From NCBI GenBank assembly GCA_023443455.1, contig JAEZUE010000087.1, forward strand, positions 44,728-108,727: 64,000 nucleotides of DNA. Reading direction: 5' to 3'. Below, piece by piece: positions 54,216 to 62,681 of this stretch. Under the pieces are notes generated by a model. It saw only the letters and a program-made list of their open reading frames with translations. It did not search any database and was not told the DNA's origin. The translations under genes were made by a program, and so were the position numbers. Every line of letters begins with the position of its first letter. Positions within the stretch are counted from its first letter, which is position 1. The DNA is from Verrucomicrobiota bacterium (GTDB taxonomy: Bacteria > Verrucomicrobiota > Verrucomicrobiia > Opitutales > Opitutaceae).

Positions 54216-54255
54216 CCGACGAAATTCTGTTCCGACCGTAACAAAATTTCGTCGG
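54216..54255. repeat. 40-bp palindromic element, copy 1 (imperfect)
   Basis: The left arm CCGACGAAATTCTGTTCC (54216-54233) and the right arm GTAACAAAATTTCGTCGG (54238-54255) match at 16 of 18 positions around the four-base centre GACC. It lies between the divergent MATE and GntR genes. The same sequence with perfect arms is at 58006-58045. The rest of the 302-bp gap holds the GntR-side promoter and a C-rich tract. Confidence 0.75.
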
Positions 54256-54295
54256 CCCGTGGAACCGTTCAGACCAGCCACCGCCAGACAACGGC

Positions 54296-54323
54296 TTGAC
54301 ATGCTGCATTAGTGCACTAATAC
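54296..54323 (+). promoter_or_regulatory. Sigma-70 promoter with overlapping palindromic operator, GntR operon
   Basis: TTGACA (54296-54301) and TAATAC (54318-54323) are separated by 16 bases, close to the housekeeping consensus. The perfect 14-bp palindrome ATTAGTGCACTAAT occupies 54308-54321, covering the spacer and most of the -10 box. An autoregulatory binding site for the GntR-type protein encoded 62 bases downstream is the natural inference. A related half-site, CACATTAATGCG, lies near 54169 on the MATE side. Confidence 0.7.
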
Positions 54324-54385
54324 ACCTACCCACAGACGCGTCCCTCGTCGCCCGTCCAAATCGACAATCCGAAACCGGCAATCCC

Positions 54386-54763
54386 ATGCCTCCCCTGCTC
54401 TCCATCGATCTCCACAACGGCGTGCCCGCCTACCGACAGATCATGGACCAGATCAAACTCCAGATCGCCACCGGGCTGCTCCCCCCGGGCTCCGAGCTCC
54501 CGTCGACCCGCGCCCTCTCGGCCGAGCTCGCGCTCAACCCGATGACGATCAGCAAGGCGTACGGGCTGCTCGAACACGACGGCGTGCTCGAACGCCGCCG
54601 CGGCCAGACGCTCATCGTCCGCGAGCGCCCGGCCGACGCCCAACAGACCGCCCGGCTCGACCCGCTCCGCCAACACCTCACCGCCGCCGCCCATCTGGCC
54701 AAGCAGCTCGATGTCTCCCCCGCCCAAGCCGTGAAACTCTTCCGCGAACTGCTCGATTCCTGA
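54386..54763 (+). CDS. GntR-family transcriptional regulator (YtrA subfamily)
   Basis: A 125-residue protein with an N-terminal winged helix (PAYRQIMDQIKLQIATGLLP, then LPSTRALSAELALNPMTISK, then AYGLLEHDGVLERRRGQ) and a short C-terminal helical region, the minimal YtrA architecture. It has no FadR or UTRA ligand domain. YtrA-type regulators typically repress an ABC transporter operon that includes their own gene; here an ABC ATPase and a membrane protein follow, 12 bases after its stop codon. The ATG at 54386 gives MPPLLSIDLHNGVPAYRQI. A palindrome overlapping its promoter is the likely target. Confidence 0.92.
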   Translation: MPPLLSIDLHNGVPAYRQIMDQIKLQIATGLLPPGSELPSTRALSAELALNPMTISKAYGLLEHDGVLERRRGQTLIVRERPADAQQTARLDPLRQHLTAAAHLAKQLDVSPAQAVKLFRELLDS

Positions 54764-54775
54764 GCCACCCCAGTC

Positions 54776-55726
54776 ATGACCTCGACCTCCCTCGCCCCTG
54801 CTTCGGTCCACGACGACACCGCCGAAGCCTCCACCTCCCCGCTCGTCCTCCGCGGCCTCACCCAGCGCTTCGGCAAGCACACCGCGTTGAGCGACGTCTC
54901 CCTCGACCTCCCCGCCGGTCGCATCATCGGACTGCTCGGCCGCAACGGCGCCGGCAAGACCACCCTGCTCCACCTCGCCGCCGGCCTGCTCGTCCCAACC
55001 GCCGGCACCAGCACCACGCTCGGCACTCCGTCCCAGAAACTGGACACGCCGCAGCTGACCCGGCTCGGCCTCGTGCAACAGGAAGGCCGCTACCTCGAGT
55101 GGATGACGGTGCGCCAGCACCTGGACTTCAACGCCTCCTTCTACCCACGCTGGGATAAGTCGCTCGAGATCCGCCTGCTCGACGCGCTCGAGCTCGATGC
55201 GAAGCGCAAGATCGTGCAACTCAGCCCCGGCGACCGCCAGAAGGTCGGCATCCTGCTCGGCGTGTGCCATCGCCCCTCGCTGCTCCTGCTCGACGAACCC
55301 ATCAGCGCGCTCGACCCGATCGTGCGCCGCCGCCTGCTCGACTTCCTGCTCGAGCTGCTCCGCGACGACGGCACCACCGTCGTGATCTCGTCGCACATTC
55401 TCAACGACGTGGAAAAGATCGTCGACTGGATCGTCGCCCTCGACGCCGGCACCCTCGTCGAGAACGCCGCCTTCGACACGATCCAGGAGAGCTTCGCCGA
55501 GTGGACGCTCACCTCCGCCGAGGGCCGCCTCCCTGAGCGCTTCGCCGAGCCGTTCATCCTCCAGCAGCAAAACGACGCCCGACAAGCCGTTCTTCGTGTC
55601 CGAACAACGGACACAAATACCGCCGAGCGTTTCGCCGCCACCCACCGCGTCCAACTCCGCACCCGCCCGCTCAACCTCGACGAGATGTTCCCGCTGCTCA
55701 CCCGCGCGCAGGACTGGAACCGGTAG
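54776..55726 (+). CDS. ABC transporter ATP-binding protein
   Basis: A 316-residue ATPase. The Walker A motif GRNGAGKTT is at about 55-63, the Q-loop is in GLVQQEGRYLEW, the signature motif is LSPGDRQK (a variant of LSGGQ), Walker B is LLLLDEPISALD, and the switch histidine lies in ISSHILNDVE. It has a 20-residue N-terminal extension and a C-terminal domain of about 90 residues. It pairs with the GntR-type regulator and the large membrane protein downstream, matching YtrA/YtrB-type operons in layout. Confidence 0.92.
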   Translation: MTSTSLAPASVHDDTAEASTSPLVLRGLTQRFGKHTALSDVSLDLPAGRIIGLLGRNGAGKTTLLHLAAGLLVPTAGTSTTLGTPSQKLDTPQLTRLGLVQQEGRYLEWMTVRQHLDFNASFYPRWDKSLEIRLLDALELDAKRKIVQLSPGDRQKVGILLGVCHRPSLLLLDEPISALDPIVRRRLLDFLLELLRDDGTTVVISSHILNDVEKIVDWIVALDAGTLVENAAFDTIQESFAEWTLTSAEGRLPERFAEPFILQQQNDARQAVLRVRTTDTNTAERFAATHRVQLRTRPLNLDEMFPLLTRAQDWNR

Positions 55727-55755
55727 ACCCGCCAGCCAGCGCCCCGCCCCGAGCC

Positions 55756-57300
55756 ATGACCCTCAAATCCTATCTCACGCTCCTGCGTCCGATCCGGACG
55801 TTGCTGCTCACCGCCTTCTACGGCTGGTGCATCGGCTTCACGCTCTTCGGCACCGTCGGCGGAGCCCCGAAAGCCGAGGTTCCCGTGTTAATCCTCGTGA
55901 TCGCTGGTCCAGTGATGCTGGGGTTCTTGTTGACCGGACCACTCCATGAAGTCCTGCACCGGAATTTCGCCGCTCTGCTTCCTGCAATCGGGCCACAGCT
56001 CCGACGGTATCATCTCGCCACCATCACAATCGTCACCGTCCTGATTGCAGTCGGCGCCCACTTCTTGCCGCTCACGCTGCCCCTGCCTGCGACGGTTGGC
56101 CTCGTACTTGTTTTCCTTTCACTCCCCTTGCTCAACCGCCGCCGAACCGACGCTTCGTGGGCCAAGATCTTCGGCCTGTTCGCTCTGGCGGCCCTCGGCG
56201 CCGTGCCGACAACGCGGGAACTGATCCTCGGCCTCGGCCGCGATGCGCCCTGGGGCTTACTCGCCGGCGGGTTAGCCATCGCCGCACTCTGCTTCCATTT
56301 CGGGTTCGCCGAAGACTCCGTGCGCGAGCGCATGCGGCGCAACCAGCCATTTCTTTGTTTCCAAAGCATCGCGCCAATTCCGGGCTCCGGATACTCGGCC
56401 ATGGTCCGCTACAACGCCCAACAGATCGGGCAACGCCAACAAGCCAAGAAGCAGAAGGAGCACGCCTTCAACTGGCCGCCAAAGCACGGCGAGGCACGCC
56501 CGCTCGGCGATTGGGTCAACATCCACCATTTCGCGTATTTCGCCGGTCAGTCCTTCCTGCGAACCGCGATCTCCCTCCTCCTGGCCACCCTTTGCGCCGG
56601 AACCATAGCGACAGCGGTGCTCACCATGATGATCAACCGGCTCGAACCAAAGGACCCCATCAGCTTTGCCGCCATCTGCTCCGATTTGGCGACAGCGGCC
56701 CACGCCGGCACCACCGCCAGCGCACCAACGCCCTTCATTTTCTACGGATTTCTCGCCCTCATGATGGGCGCACTCCCCGTGGCCTATGGTTTTCGCTTCG
56801 CCTCGGTCGTGCTCCCGCTTCCGCTCGCCCGCGACCGCTCGGCGTTGTGCGTCTTTCTCGCCCTGCTCAGGATCACTGTTGCCACAACGGTGATCCTGAG
56901 CGGAGAGCTCGTGGTGGCCGTTCTTGTCGCCTCGGCCGTCTCGCATCAGGACCTTGGCTGGGGTCTGCTCGCTCGTCCTGCGGCATTGGCGTGCACAACC
57001 TCCGCCCTGGGTCTGGTCTGCCTCGCGTCCTTCTTTCTTGTCGCACGACGACGCTGGATGCTCTGGTGCGCCGCCGGCCTCCCCTTGCTCGGGTTCGGAA
57101 TGATCGGAGGAATCGGCGCCGGCATGGTTCGCGACGGCCGGCTCTCGCCACCGCTGCTCCTCCTCGATCAAGTGATCACCCCGCTCGGCCTGATGACCAC
57201 CCTCGGCGCCGTGCTTCTCGCCGCCGGGCTCTGCTGGTGGGCAATCCGTCGCCACTTCCGTCGCTGCGACCTCGGCCGGCCGCTCCTGTGGTCGAACTAG
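55756..57300 (+). CDS. Large integral membrane protein, probable ABC permease partner
   Basis: A 514-residue protein with about ten to twelve hydrophobic segments. It begins MTLKSYLTLLRPIRTLLLTA, then has a central soluble loop of some 80 residues (HFGFAEDSVRERMRRNQPFL followed by FQSIAPIPGSG and an RQQAKKQKEHAFNWPPKHGE stretch), then another membrane half. I do not recognise a named family. Position 29 bases after an ABC ATPase gene, in a GntR/YtrA-type operon, suggests it is that ATPase's membrane partner. Its central portion is less GC-biased than its neighbours. A shorter membrane half would be expected for a standard ABC-2 permease, so its size is unusual. Confidence 0.7.
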   Translation: MTLKSYLTLLRPIRTLLLTAFYGWCIGFTLFGTVGGAPKAEVPVLILVIAGPVMLGFLLTGPLHEVLHRNFAALLPAIGPQLRRYHLATITIVTVLIAVGAHFLPLTLPLPATVGLVLVFLSLPLLNRRRTDASWAKIFGLFALAALGAVPTTRELILGLGRDAPWGLLAGGLAIAALCFHFGFAEDSVRERMRRNQPFLCFQSIAPIPGSGYSAMVRYNAQQIGQRQQAKKQKEHAFNWPPKHGEARPLGDWVNIHHFAYFAGQSFLRTAISLLLATLCAGTIATAVLTMMINRLEPKDPISFAAICSDLATAAHAGTTASAPTPFIFYGFLALMMGALPVAYGFRFASVVLPLPLARDRSALCVFLALLRITVATTVILSGELVVAVLVASAVSHQDLGWGLLARPAALACTTSALGLVCLASFFLVARRRWMLWCAAGLPLLGFGMIGGIGAGMVRDGRLSPPLLLLDQVITPLGLMTTLGAVLLAAGLCWWAIRRHFRRCDLGRPLLWSN

Positions 57301-57351
57301 TTCCCCTCGTCCCTTTCCCCACGCAACAAATACAAGACCTCAGCCAAGAAC

Positions 57352-57894
57352 ATGAAACGTCTCCTCCTCGCCCTCGCCCTGGTTTGCTCGCCCGCGTTCG
57401 CGGTCGACACCCCGCCCTCCGACGCCTCGCTGCACGAACTACTCAACATCACCGACGCCCCCAAGCTCATCGATTCCATGACCGGGCAGATCGACGGCAT
57501 GATGAAGGGCATGATCGCGCAGGCCGCCAACGGACAGGAGGTCACCCCGGCGCAACAGGCCGCGATCGACAAGTTCCAGGCCGGCGTCGTCGATATCATG
57601 CGAGCAGAGCTGACATGGGAGAAACTCGAGCCGATGTACCTGCGCATCTACCGGGAGTCGCTCTCCCAGGAGGAAGTCGACGGCATGCTCGCGTTCTACA
57701 AGACCCCCGCCGGCCAGGCCACGATCAAGAAGATCCCCGTGATCATGCAGAAATCGATGGCTGAGATGCCCGCCAAGATGAACTCGATGATGCAGAAAAT
57801 GCAGGCCCTCACCCAGGAATTCGCCGCCGAGATGCAGGCCGCCGAAACCGCCCCCACCGCCGAGGCAACCCCCGAGCCGGCCCCCGCTCAGTAA
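57352..57894 (+). CDS. DUF2059 domain-containing secreted protein
   Basis: A 180-residue protein with a signal peptide (MKRLLLALALVCSPAFA). The mature part contains LLNITDAPKLIDSMTGQIDG, LTWEKLEPMYLRIYRESLSQ and EEVDGMLAFYKTPAGQATI, the DUF2059 pattern. A helical tail of Met- and Gln-rich sequence and an Ala/Pro/Glu-rich end follow. These proteins are periplasmic and of unknown function to me. It lies 51 bases after the membrane protein gene, is followed by a terminator, and may be the last gene of the GntR operon. Confidence 0.83.
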   Translation: MKRLLLALALVCSPAFAVDTPPSDASLHELLNITDAPKLIDSMTGQIDGMMKGMIAQAANGQEVTPAQQAAIDKFQAGVVDIMRAELTWEKLEPMYLRIYRESLSQEEVDGMLAFYKTPAGQATIKKIPVIMQKSMAEMPAKMNSMMQKMQALTQEFAAEMQAAETAPTAEATPEPAPAQ

Positions 57895-57917
57895 TCAATC
57901 GCCATCATCCCCTGCTG

Positions 57918-57949
57918 CCCCGGTCGGCTACATGCCACCGGGGTCTTTT
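57918..57949 (+). terminator. Terminator after the DUF2059 gene
   Basis: CCCCGGT (57918-57924) pairs with ACCGGGG (57937-57943), and after a one-base bulge GGC (57926-57928) pairs with GCC (57934-57936) around a five-base loop. TCTTTTC follows. Confidence 0.75.
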
Positions 57950-58005
57950 CGTCCCTCAAATGGCAGGTTCAAGGCCGCCGCGACTCCAGCGATAACCACC
58001 GCCGC

Positions 58006-58045
58006 CCGACGAAATTCTGTTACGACCGTAACAGAATTTCGTCGG
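58006..58045. repeat. 40-bp palindromic element, copy 2 (perfect)
   Basis: CCGACGAAATTCTGTTAC (58006-58023) and GTAACAGAATTTCGTCGG (58028-58045) are exact reverse complements around the centre GACC. It is the perfect version of the element at 54216-54255. It lies between the DUF2059 terminator and accA, about 200 bases upstream of accA. An 11-base piece of the arm, ACAGAATTTCG, recurs at 59448-59458, again between genes. Confidence 0.8.
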
Positions 58046-58247
58046 CGCACGCCCGGACGCGATCCTTGACGCGGACGGCGAAAAGGTCCTGGGGGCTCCA
58101 TGCGGCCTTGGGCCATCGGCCGCCCTCCGCTTCTGCACCCCCGGCCCCAGCATTCAACCTGCTGCATTCTGCCGACGCGGGCGGCTCCGCCCGTTGACGG
58201 TTCCGGCTGCGCCGCGCATACCGATGGCCGCGATTCGCTCCGCCACC

Positions 58248-59219
58248 ATGGAAAAACCGCAGCACCTGCTCGAATTCGAGAAACCCATCCGCGACCTCGA
58301 GAAACAGCTCGCCCACCTGCGTGAGCTCGCCCTCAAGAACAAGGTCGGCGCCACCCACGAAATCGCCGCCATCGAGGCCAAGATAGAGGAGACCAAACGC
58401 AACGTCTACCGCGAGCTCACCGCGTGGCAGCGCGTGCAGATCGCCCGCCATCCGAAACGCCCGTACGCGCTCGACTACGTCGGCGCCCTGTTCACCGACT
58501 TCCAGGAGTTGCACGGCGACCGCCAGTTCAACGACGACCGCGCCCTCATCGGCGGCACCGCCTTTTTCCACGACCGCCCGGTCATGATCGTCGCCCAACA
58601 GAAAGGCCGGGACACCAAGGACAACCTCGAGCGCAACTTCGGCATGCCCAACCCCGAGGGCTACCGCAAGGCGCTCCGCCTCATGCGCCTCGCCGAGAAA
58701 TTCGGCCTGCCGTTGATCTGTTTCATCGACACTCCCGGAGCGTTCCCGGGCGTCGGTTCCGAGGAGCGCCATGTGGCCGAGGCCATCGCCGTGAACATCC
58801 GCGAGATGAGCACCCTGCGCACGCCGAGCGTGGGCCTCGTCATCGGCGAAGGCGGCTCCGGCGGCGCTCTGGGCATCGGCGTGACCGACCGCGTGCTCGT
58901 ATTGGAAAACAGCTACTACTCGGTCATCTCTCCCGAAGGCTGCGCCGCCATCATCTGGAAGGACCGCGCCAACGCCCCGCAGGCGGCCGAAGCGCTCAAG
59001 CTCAACGCCGCCGAACTCACCAAACTCGGCGTCGCCCACGAGGTCCTGCCGGAGCCGCTCGGCGGAGCGCACTACGATCCCGACGCGACCGCGCGCACGG
59101 TCGGCGAGGCCCTCGGCCGCCACCTCGACGCCATCTGTGCTCTCCCGTTGGAGACACTGCTCGAGCAGCGCTACAACTTCTTCCGCCATCTCGGCCAATA
59201 CGCCGAAGTCGGCGCGTGA
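58248..59219 (+). CDS. accA: Acetyl-CoA carboxylase carboxyltransferase, alpha subunit
   Basis: A 323-residue subunit that, with AccD, transfers the carboxyl group from carboxybiotin to acetyl-CoA in the first committed step of fatty acid synthesis. It begins LLEFEKPIRDLEKQLAHLRE, and has LDYVGALFTDFQELHGDRQF, the ALIGGTAFF and VIAQQKGRDTKDN-like segments (here VMIVAQQKGRDTKDNLERNF), FIDTPGAFPGVGSEERHVAE and GEGGSGGALGIGVTDRVLVL. The length fits AccA without a fused AccD. The ATG at 58248 gives the standard MEKPQHLLEFEKPI; accD is not in the window. Confidence 0.96.
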   Translation: MEKPQHLLEFEKPIRDLEKQLAHLRELALKNKVGATHEIAAIEAKIEETKRNVYRELTAWQRVQIARHPKRPYALDYVGALFTDFQELHGDRQFNDDRALIGGTAFFHDRPVMIVAQQKGRDTKDNLERNFGMPNPEGYRKALRLMRLAEKFGLPLICFIDTPGAFPGVGSEERHVAEAIAVNIREMSTLRTPSVGLVIGEGGSGGALGIGVTDRVLVLENSYYSVISPEGCAAIIWKDRANAPQAAEALKLNAAELTKLGVAHEVLPEPLGGAHYDPDATARTVGEALGRHLDAICALPLETLLEQRYNFFRHLGQYAEVGA

Positions 59220-59460
59220 TCAGTCCGCGTAGGGGCGCAGGCTGGACCCGTTGTAGGCCATGGCGCCGACTTGGCCCCCCTAGTCCGAGCGCCCGCAATC
59301 CCCACCGACGCGGTCTGAAGAACCGCGCTACGGTCCGTCCTCACGTCGACGCGGCAAACTGCCGTGCTCGCGCCACCGCCCACAAGCCACAGGTCACCCT
59401 GCTCCGCAGGCCCCTCCGTGCTCGACCGGACTGCGCAATCGGAACCGACAGAATTTCGGC

Positions 59461-59940
59461 TCAAAGCTCCGGTCGAGCAGAAGCCATCGCGAGCGCTTCC
59501 TCGAGCGGCGCATCGATCGTATCCGGCGGAAGGCTGGCCAACATTTCGCGCGCGAGCTGCACGACGTCGCCATCTTGCGGACCCTCGCCGTCCGTCATCA
59601 GCCGCAGACAAATCCACAACGCGCCTTTGAATAACACGTCGGCGATCTCGGGGCTGGACCCGCCGCGATAGGAAACCCCGAGCTCTTTCAGGAGGAGCGC
59701 ATACGCGAACTGCCGCTCCCGTCCCTCGTTCGCGGAGTAGCTTGCAGCGAGGCGCGCGAACTGCGCGTCCATCGAATACGCGGACAGCTCGCCCATCCCC
59801 ATCCCGAAGAGCTTCTCCACGGCCTGGATCCCGAGCTGGATCGCCTGGTCTTCACGGCCTGCGCCGCGCGCCTTCAACATCTGCGCGATGAACCGCCCCA
59901 CCATCTCGATATGCCGGACGATGTAGTCTTCGCGACCCAT
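59461..59940 (-). CDS. Small helical protein, possibly DUF6483 family
   Basis: A 159-residue soluble protein, mostly helical, beginning MGREDYIVRHIEMVGRFIAQ. It contains AFARLAASYSANEGRERQFA-like text (FARLAASYSANEGRERQFAY) and DVLFKGALWICLRLM. No catalytic motif or membrane segment is visible. The N-terminal DYIxRxIE pattern recalls DUF6483, a family of unknown function, but I am not certain. It starts eight bases after the YmdB-like gene's stop codon on the same strand, so it is very likely co-transcribed with it. The 241-bp gap from accA contains a fragment of the palindromic repeat and a CGCGGT/ACCGCG hairpin near 59311. Confidence 0.65.
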   Translation of the reverse strand: MGREDYIVRHIEMVGRFIAQMLKARGAGREDQAIQLGIQAVEKLFGMGMGELSAYSMDAQFARLAASYSANEGRERQFAYALLLKELGVSYRGGSSPEIADVLFKGALWICLRLMTDGEGPQDGDVVQLAREMLASLPPDTIDAPLEEALAMASARPEL

Positions 59941-59948
59941 GGCGGGGT

Positions 59949-60758
59949 TCAGGAAGCCGACTCGGTACTGGCCGGCAAACCGCGCACCGTCACGAGTTCG
60001 CACGACACCGCACGTTTCTGCTCCGGGTCGTAGCGCACCACCACGCCGGAGAGCCGCACGTCGCCCGTCGCCACCCCGAAACGACGCGGCATGCCGTCGA
60101 CGAAACGCCCGATGACCGCCTGGATGTCGCGCCCGAGCACCGACTCATACGGGCCGGTCATGCCGGCATCGGTCAGGTAGGCGGTGCCCTTCGGCAGCAC
60201 GCACGCATCGGCCGTGGGCACGTGGGTGTGCGTGCCGACCACCGCGAGCGCCCGACCATCGAGGTACCAGCCCATCGCGATCTTTTCGGAAGTCGCCTCC
60301 ATGTGCACCTCGACGAACACCGCATCGCAGTCGGCCTCGCTGTCCTTGAGCAACCGGTCGGCGGCGGCAAACGGGCAGTCGCCCTTCAGACCAATGAAAT
60401 TGCGTCCCAAAACGGTGAACACGCCGAGGCGGAAGCCGTCCTTCTCGAGGATCAAGCGTTCGCGGCCCGGGCAGGCCGCCGGCAGGTTGGCCGGTCGGCA
60501 CACGCGCTCCAGCGTGCGGATCTCTGCCTCGAAGCCCTTCTGATCCCACACGTGGTCGCCCAGCGTGATCGCATCGACGCCGCGGCCCAGCAGATCGCGC
60601 GCGATGGTGCCGGTGATGCCGGCGCCCGCGGCGGAGTTCTCGGCATTGGCGATGACGAAATCCAAGCCCATCTCCGCGCGGAGAGCCGCGAGACGGTTCG
60701 CCACAATTTCGCGACCGGGCCGCCCCACGATATCGCCGATGAAAAGGATCGAGATCAC
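59949..60758 (-). CDS. YmdB-like metallophosphoesterase
   Basis: A 269-residue calcineurin-like phosphoesterase of the TIGR00282/YmdB family. The metal site begins with FIGDIVGRPGREIV, then FVIANAENSAAGAGITGTIA, ITLGDHVWDQKG, and VEVHMEATSEKIAMGWYLDG followed by GTHTHVPTAD, giving the D, N, H and H ligands. YmdB is known in Bacillus as a phosphodiesterase affecting cell-fate decisions and biofilm, and its gene there neighbours rny. Here rny is 25 kb away. The start is a GTG at 60758 (VISILFIGDIVGRP); no ATG is near. It is divergent from ilvB. Confidence 0.9.
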   Translation of the reverse strand: MISILFIGDIVGRPGREIVANRLAALRAEMGLDFVIANAENSAAGAGITGTIARDLLGRGVDAITLGDHVWDQKGFEAEIRTLERVCRPANLPAACPGRERLILEKDGFRLGVFTVLGRNFIGLKGDCPFAAADRLLKDSEADCDAVFVEVHMEATSEKIAMGWYLDGRALAVVGTHTHVPTADACVLPKGTAYLTDAGMTGPYESVLGRDIQAVIGRFVDGMPRRFGVATGDVRLSGVVVRYDPEQKRAVSCELVTVRGLPASTESAS

Positions 60759-60866
60759 CCCCGCATTCCGCACCGCAGAATCCTCCGGCGCAAGCCCGCG
60801 CCGGCCCTGAATCCGCCCTTGCCGCAGCGGGCAGGACCGCCAACGTTGGCCGCCCCTTAACGCACC

Positions 60867-62633
60867 ATGACCGCCCAGAACGCCTCCGCCCAAGTTCCCG
60901 CCCAAGCAACCCGCGAAATGAAAGGTGCCGACTGTGTCGCCGAATGCCTCATCCGCGAGGGCGTCGACGTCATCTTCGCCTACCCGGGCGGTGCCTCGCT
61001 CGAGCTGCATCAGGCGTTCACCAAGACCGACAAGATCCGCGTCATCCTCCCTCGCCACGAGCAGGGAGGCGGGTTCGCGGCCAACGCCTATGCGCGCGTC
61101 ACCGGCAAGGCCGGCGTCTGCATGGCCACCAGCGGCCCCGGTGCAACCAATCTCGTCAGCGCGATCGCGGACGCATTCATGGACAGCATTCCGATGATCG
61201 CGATCACCGGGCAGGTGTTCTCGAAGTACATCGGCAAGAGCGCGTTCCAGGAAACCGACTTCTACGGCATGACCCTGCCGATCGTGAAACATTCCTTCCT
61301 CGTGATGGATGTGAACGATCTGCCCCGCATCTTCCGCGAAGCCTTCCACATCGCCAACAGCGGCCGGCCCGGCCCGGTCGTGATCGACATTCCGAAGGAC
61401 GTGCAACAGGCGAAGTTCACCCCGAGCTGGCCGGTGCAGATGGATCTGCCGGCGTACAAGCCGGAGAAACACGCCACCGACGAACAGCTTGCGCAGGTCC
61501 TCGTAATGGTCGCCGCGGCCAAGAAACCGCTGCTCTACGTCGGCGGCGGCGCGATCTCCGCCAGTGCGAGCACCGCGCTCCGCACCTTCGCCGAACGTAA
61601 CCAGATTCCGGTTGTCACGACCCTCATGGGCATCGGCGCCTTCCCGGAGACGAGCCCGCTCTCGCTGCGCTGGTTCGGCATGCACGGCACCGTGGCCGGC
61701 AACCTCGCCGCCGACGAATGCGACTTGCTGCTCTGCCTCGGCGCCCGTTTCGACGACCGCGTGACCGGTGACACCAATGCCTTCGCGCACAACGCGAAGA
61801 TCGTGCACCTCGACATCGACGCCTCCGAGCACAACAAGAACAAGCGCGTCGACCTGCCGATCGTCGGCGATGTCCAGGACGCCCTCGCGCGCCTCAACGC
61901 GCTGCAGGCCGCGCGCCCGGCCTCCACCCCCGACACCGCCGCCTGGCTCGCGCAGTGCGCGGCATGGAAGAAGCAATACCCCTTCAGCTACGACGAGAGC
62001 CCGCACATCCTCCCGCAGGAGGCGATCCACGTGCTCTACGAGCTCACCAAGGGCGAGGCCATCGTCGTCACCGGCGTGGGCCAGCACCAGATGTGGGCCG
62101 CCCAGTACTACGAGTTCGCCGAGCCCCGTCGCTACATCAGCTCACTCGGCCTCGGCGCAATGGGCTTCGGCTACCCGGCCGCGCTCGGCGCCAAGATGGC
62201 CCGGCCCGACAAGCAGGTGGTCGACATCGACGGCGACGGCTCCTTCACGATGAACATCCAGGAGTTGGCGACGGCCGCGATCGAGAAGATCGGCGCCAAG
62301 GCCATGATCCTGAACAACCAGCACCTTGGCATGGTCGTGCAGTGGGAGGACCGTTTCTACAACAGCGTGCGCGGCAACACGATCCTCGGCGACAAGGACA
62401 ACATCGGCGGCCCCGAGAACCTCGACGGCCTGTACCCGGACTTCGTGAAGATCGCCGAAGGCTTCGGCGTGAAGGGTCGCCGTGTCGTGAAAAAGTCCGA
62501 ACTGCGCGCCGCCATCCAGGAGATGCTCGACCACGACGGGCCCTTTGTTCTCGACGTGGTTGTGCCGTACTCCGAACACGTGCTCCCCATGATCCCCGCC
62601 GGCAAGACGGTGAAGGACATGATCATCAAGTAA
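60867..62633 (+). CDS. ilvB: Acetolactate synthase, large (catalytic) subunit
   Basis: A 588-residue thiamine diphosphate-dependent enzyme that starts branched-chain amino acid synthesis. The catalytic glutamate is E65 in PRHEQGGGF, the TPP/Mg site is DGDGSFTMNIQELATA to ILNNQHLGMV near 455-487, and MATSGPGATNLVSAIADAFM with AFQETDFYGMTLPIVKHSF are typical acetolactate synthase segments. RWFGMHGT follows in the FAD domain. The regulatory subunit gene (ilvH/ilvN) and ilvC are not immediately downstream; instead a serine acetyltransferase gene follows after 48 bases. Confidence 0.95.
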   Translation: MTAQNASAQVPAQATREMKGADCVAECLIREGVDVIFAYPGGASLELHQAFTKTDKIRVILPRHEQGGGFAANAYARVTGKAGVCMATSGPGATNLVSAIADAFMDSIPMIAITGQVFSKYIGKSAFQETDFYGMTLPIVKHSFLVMDVNDLPRIFREAFHIANSGRPGPVVIDIPKDVQQAKFTPSWPVQMDLPAYKPEKHATDEQLAQVLVMVAAAKKPLLYVGGGAISASASTALRTFAERNQIPVVTTLMGIGAFPETSPLSLRWFGMHGTVAGNLAADECDLLLCLGARFDDRVTGDTNAFAHNAKIVHLDIDASEHNKNKRVDLPIVGDVQDALARLNALQAARPASTPDTAAWLAQCAAWKKQYPFSYDESPHILPQEAIHVLYELTKGEAIVVTGVGQHQMWAAQYYEFAEPRRYISSLGLGAMGFGYPAALGAKMARPDKQVVDIDGDGSFTMNIQELATAAIEKIGAKAMILNNQHLGMVVQWEDRFYNSVRGNTILGDKDNIGGPENLDGLYPDFVKIAEGFGVKGRRVVKKSELRAAIQEMLDHDGPFVLDVVVPYSEHVLPMIPAGKTVKDMIIK

Positions 62634-62681
62634 CCGTTTCCTCGGCAAATCGCCCGCGTGCGCCCTACCCGGCCCGCCGTC

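Noticed and set aside
54600..57900. Possible phage-defence or toxin-antitoxin module
   Set aside because: The genes are a GntR-type regulator, an ABC ATPase, a membrane protein and a DUF2059 protein; none carries a nuclease, toxin or sensor motif typical of known defence systems.
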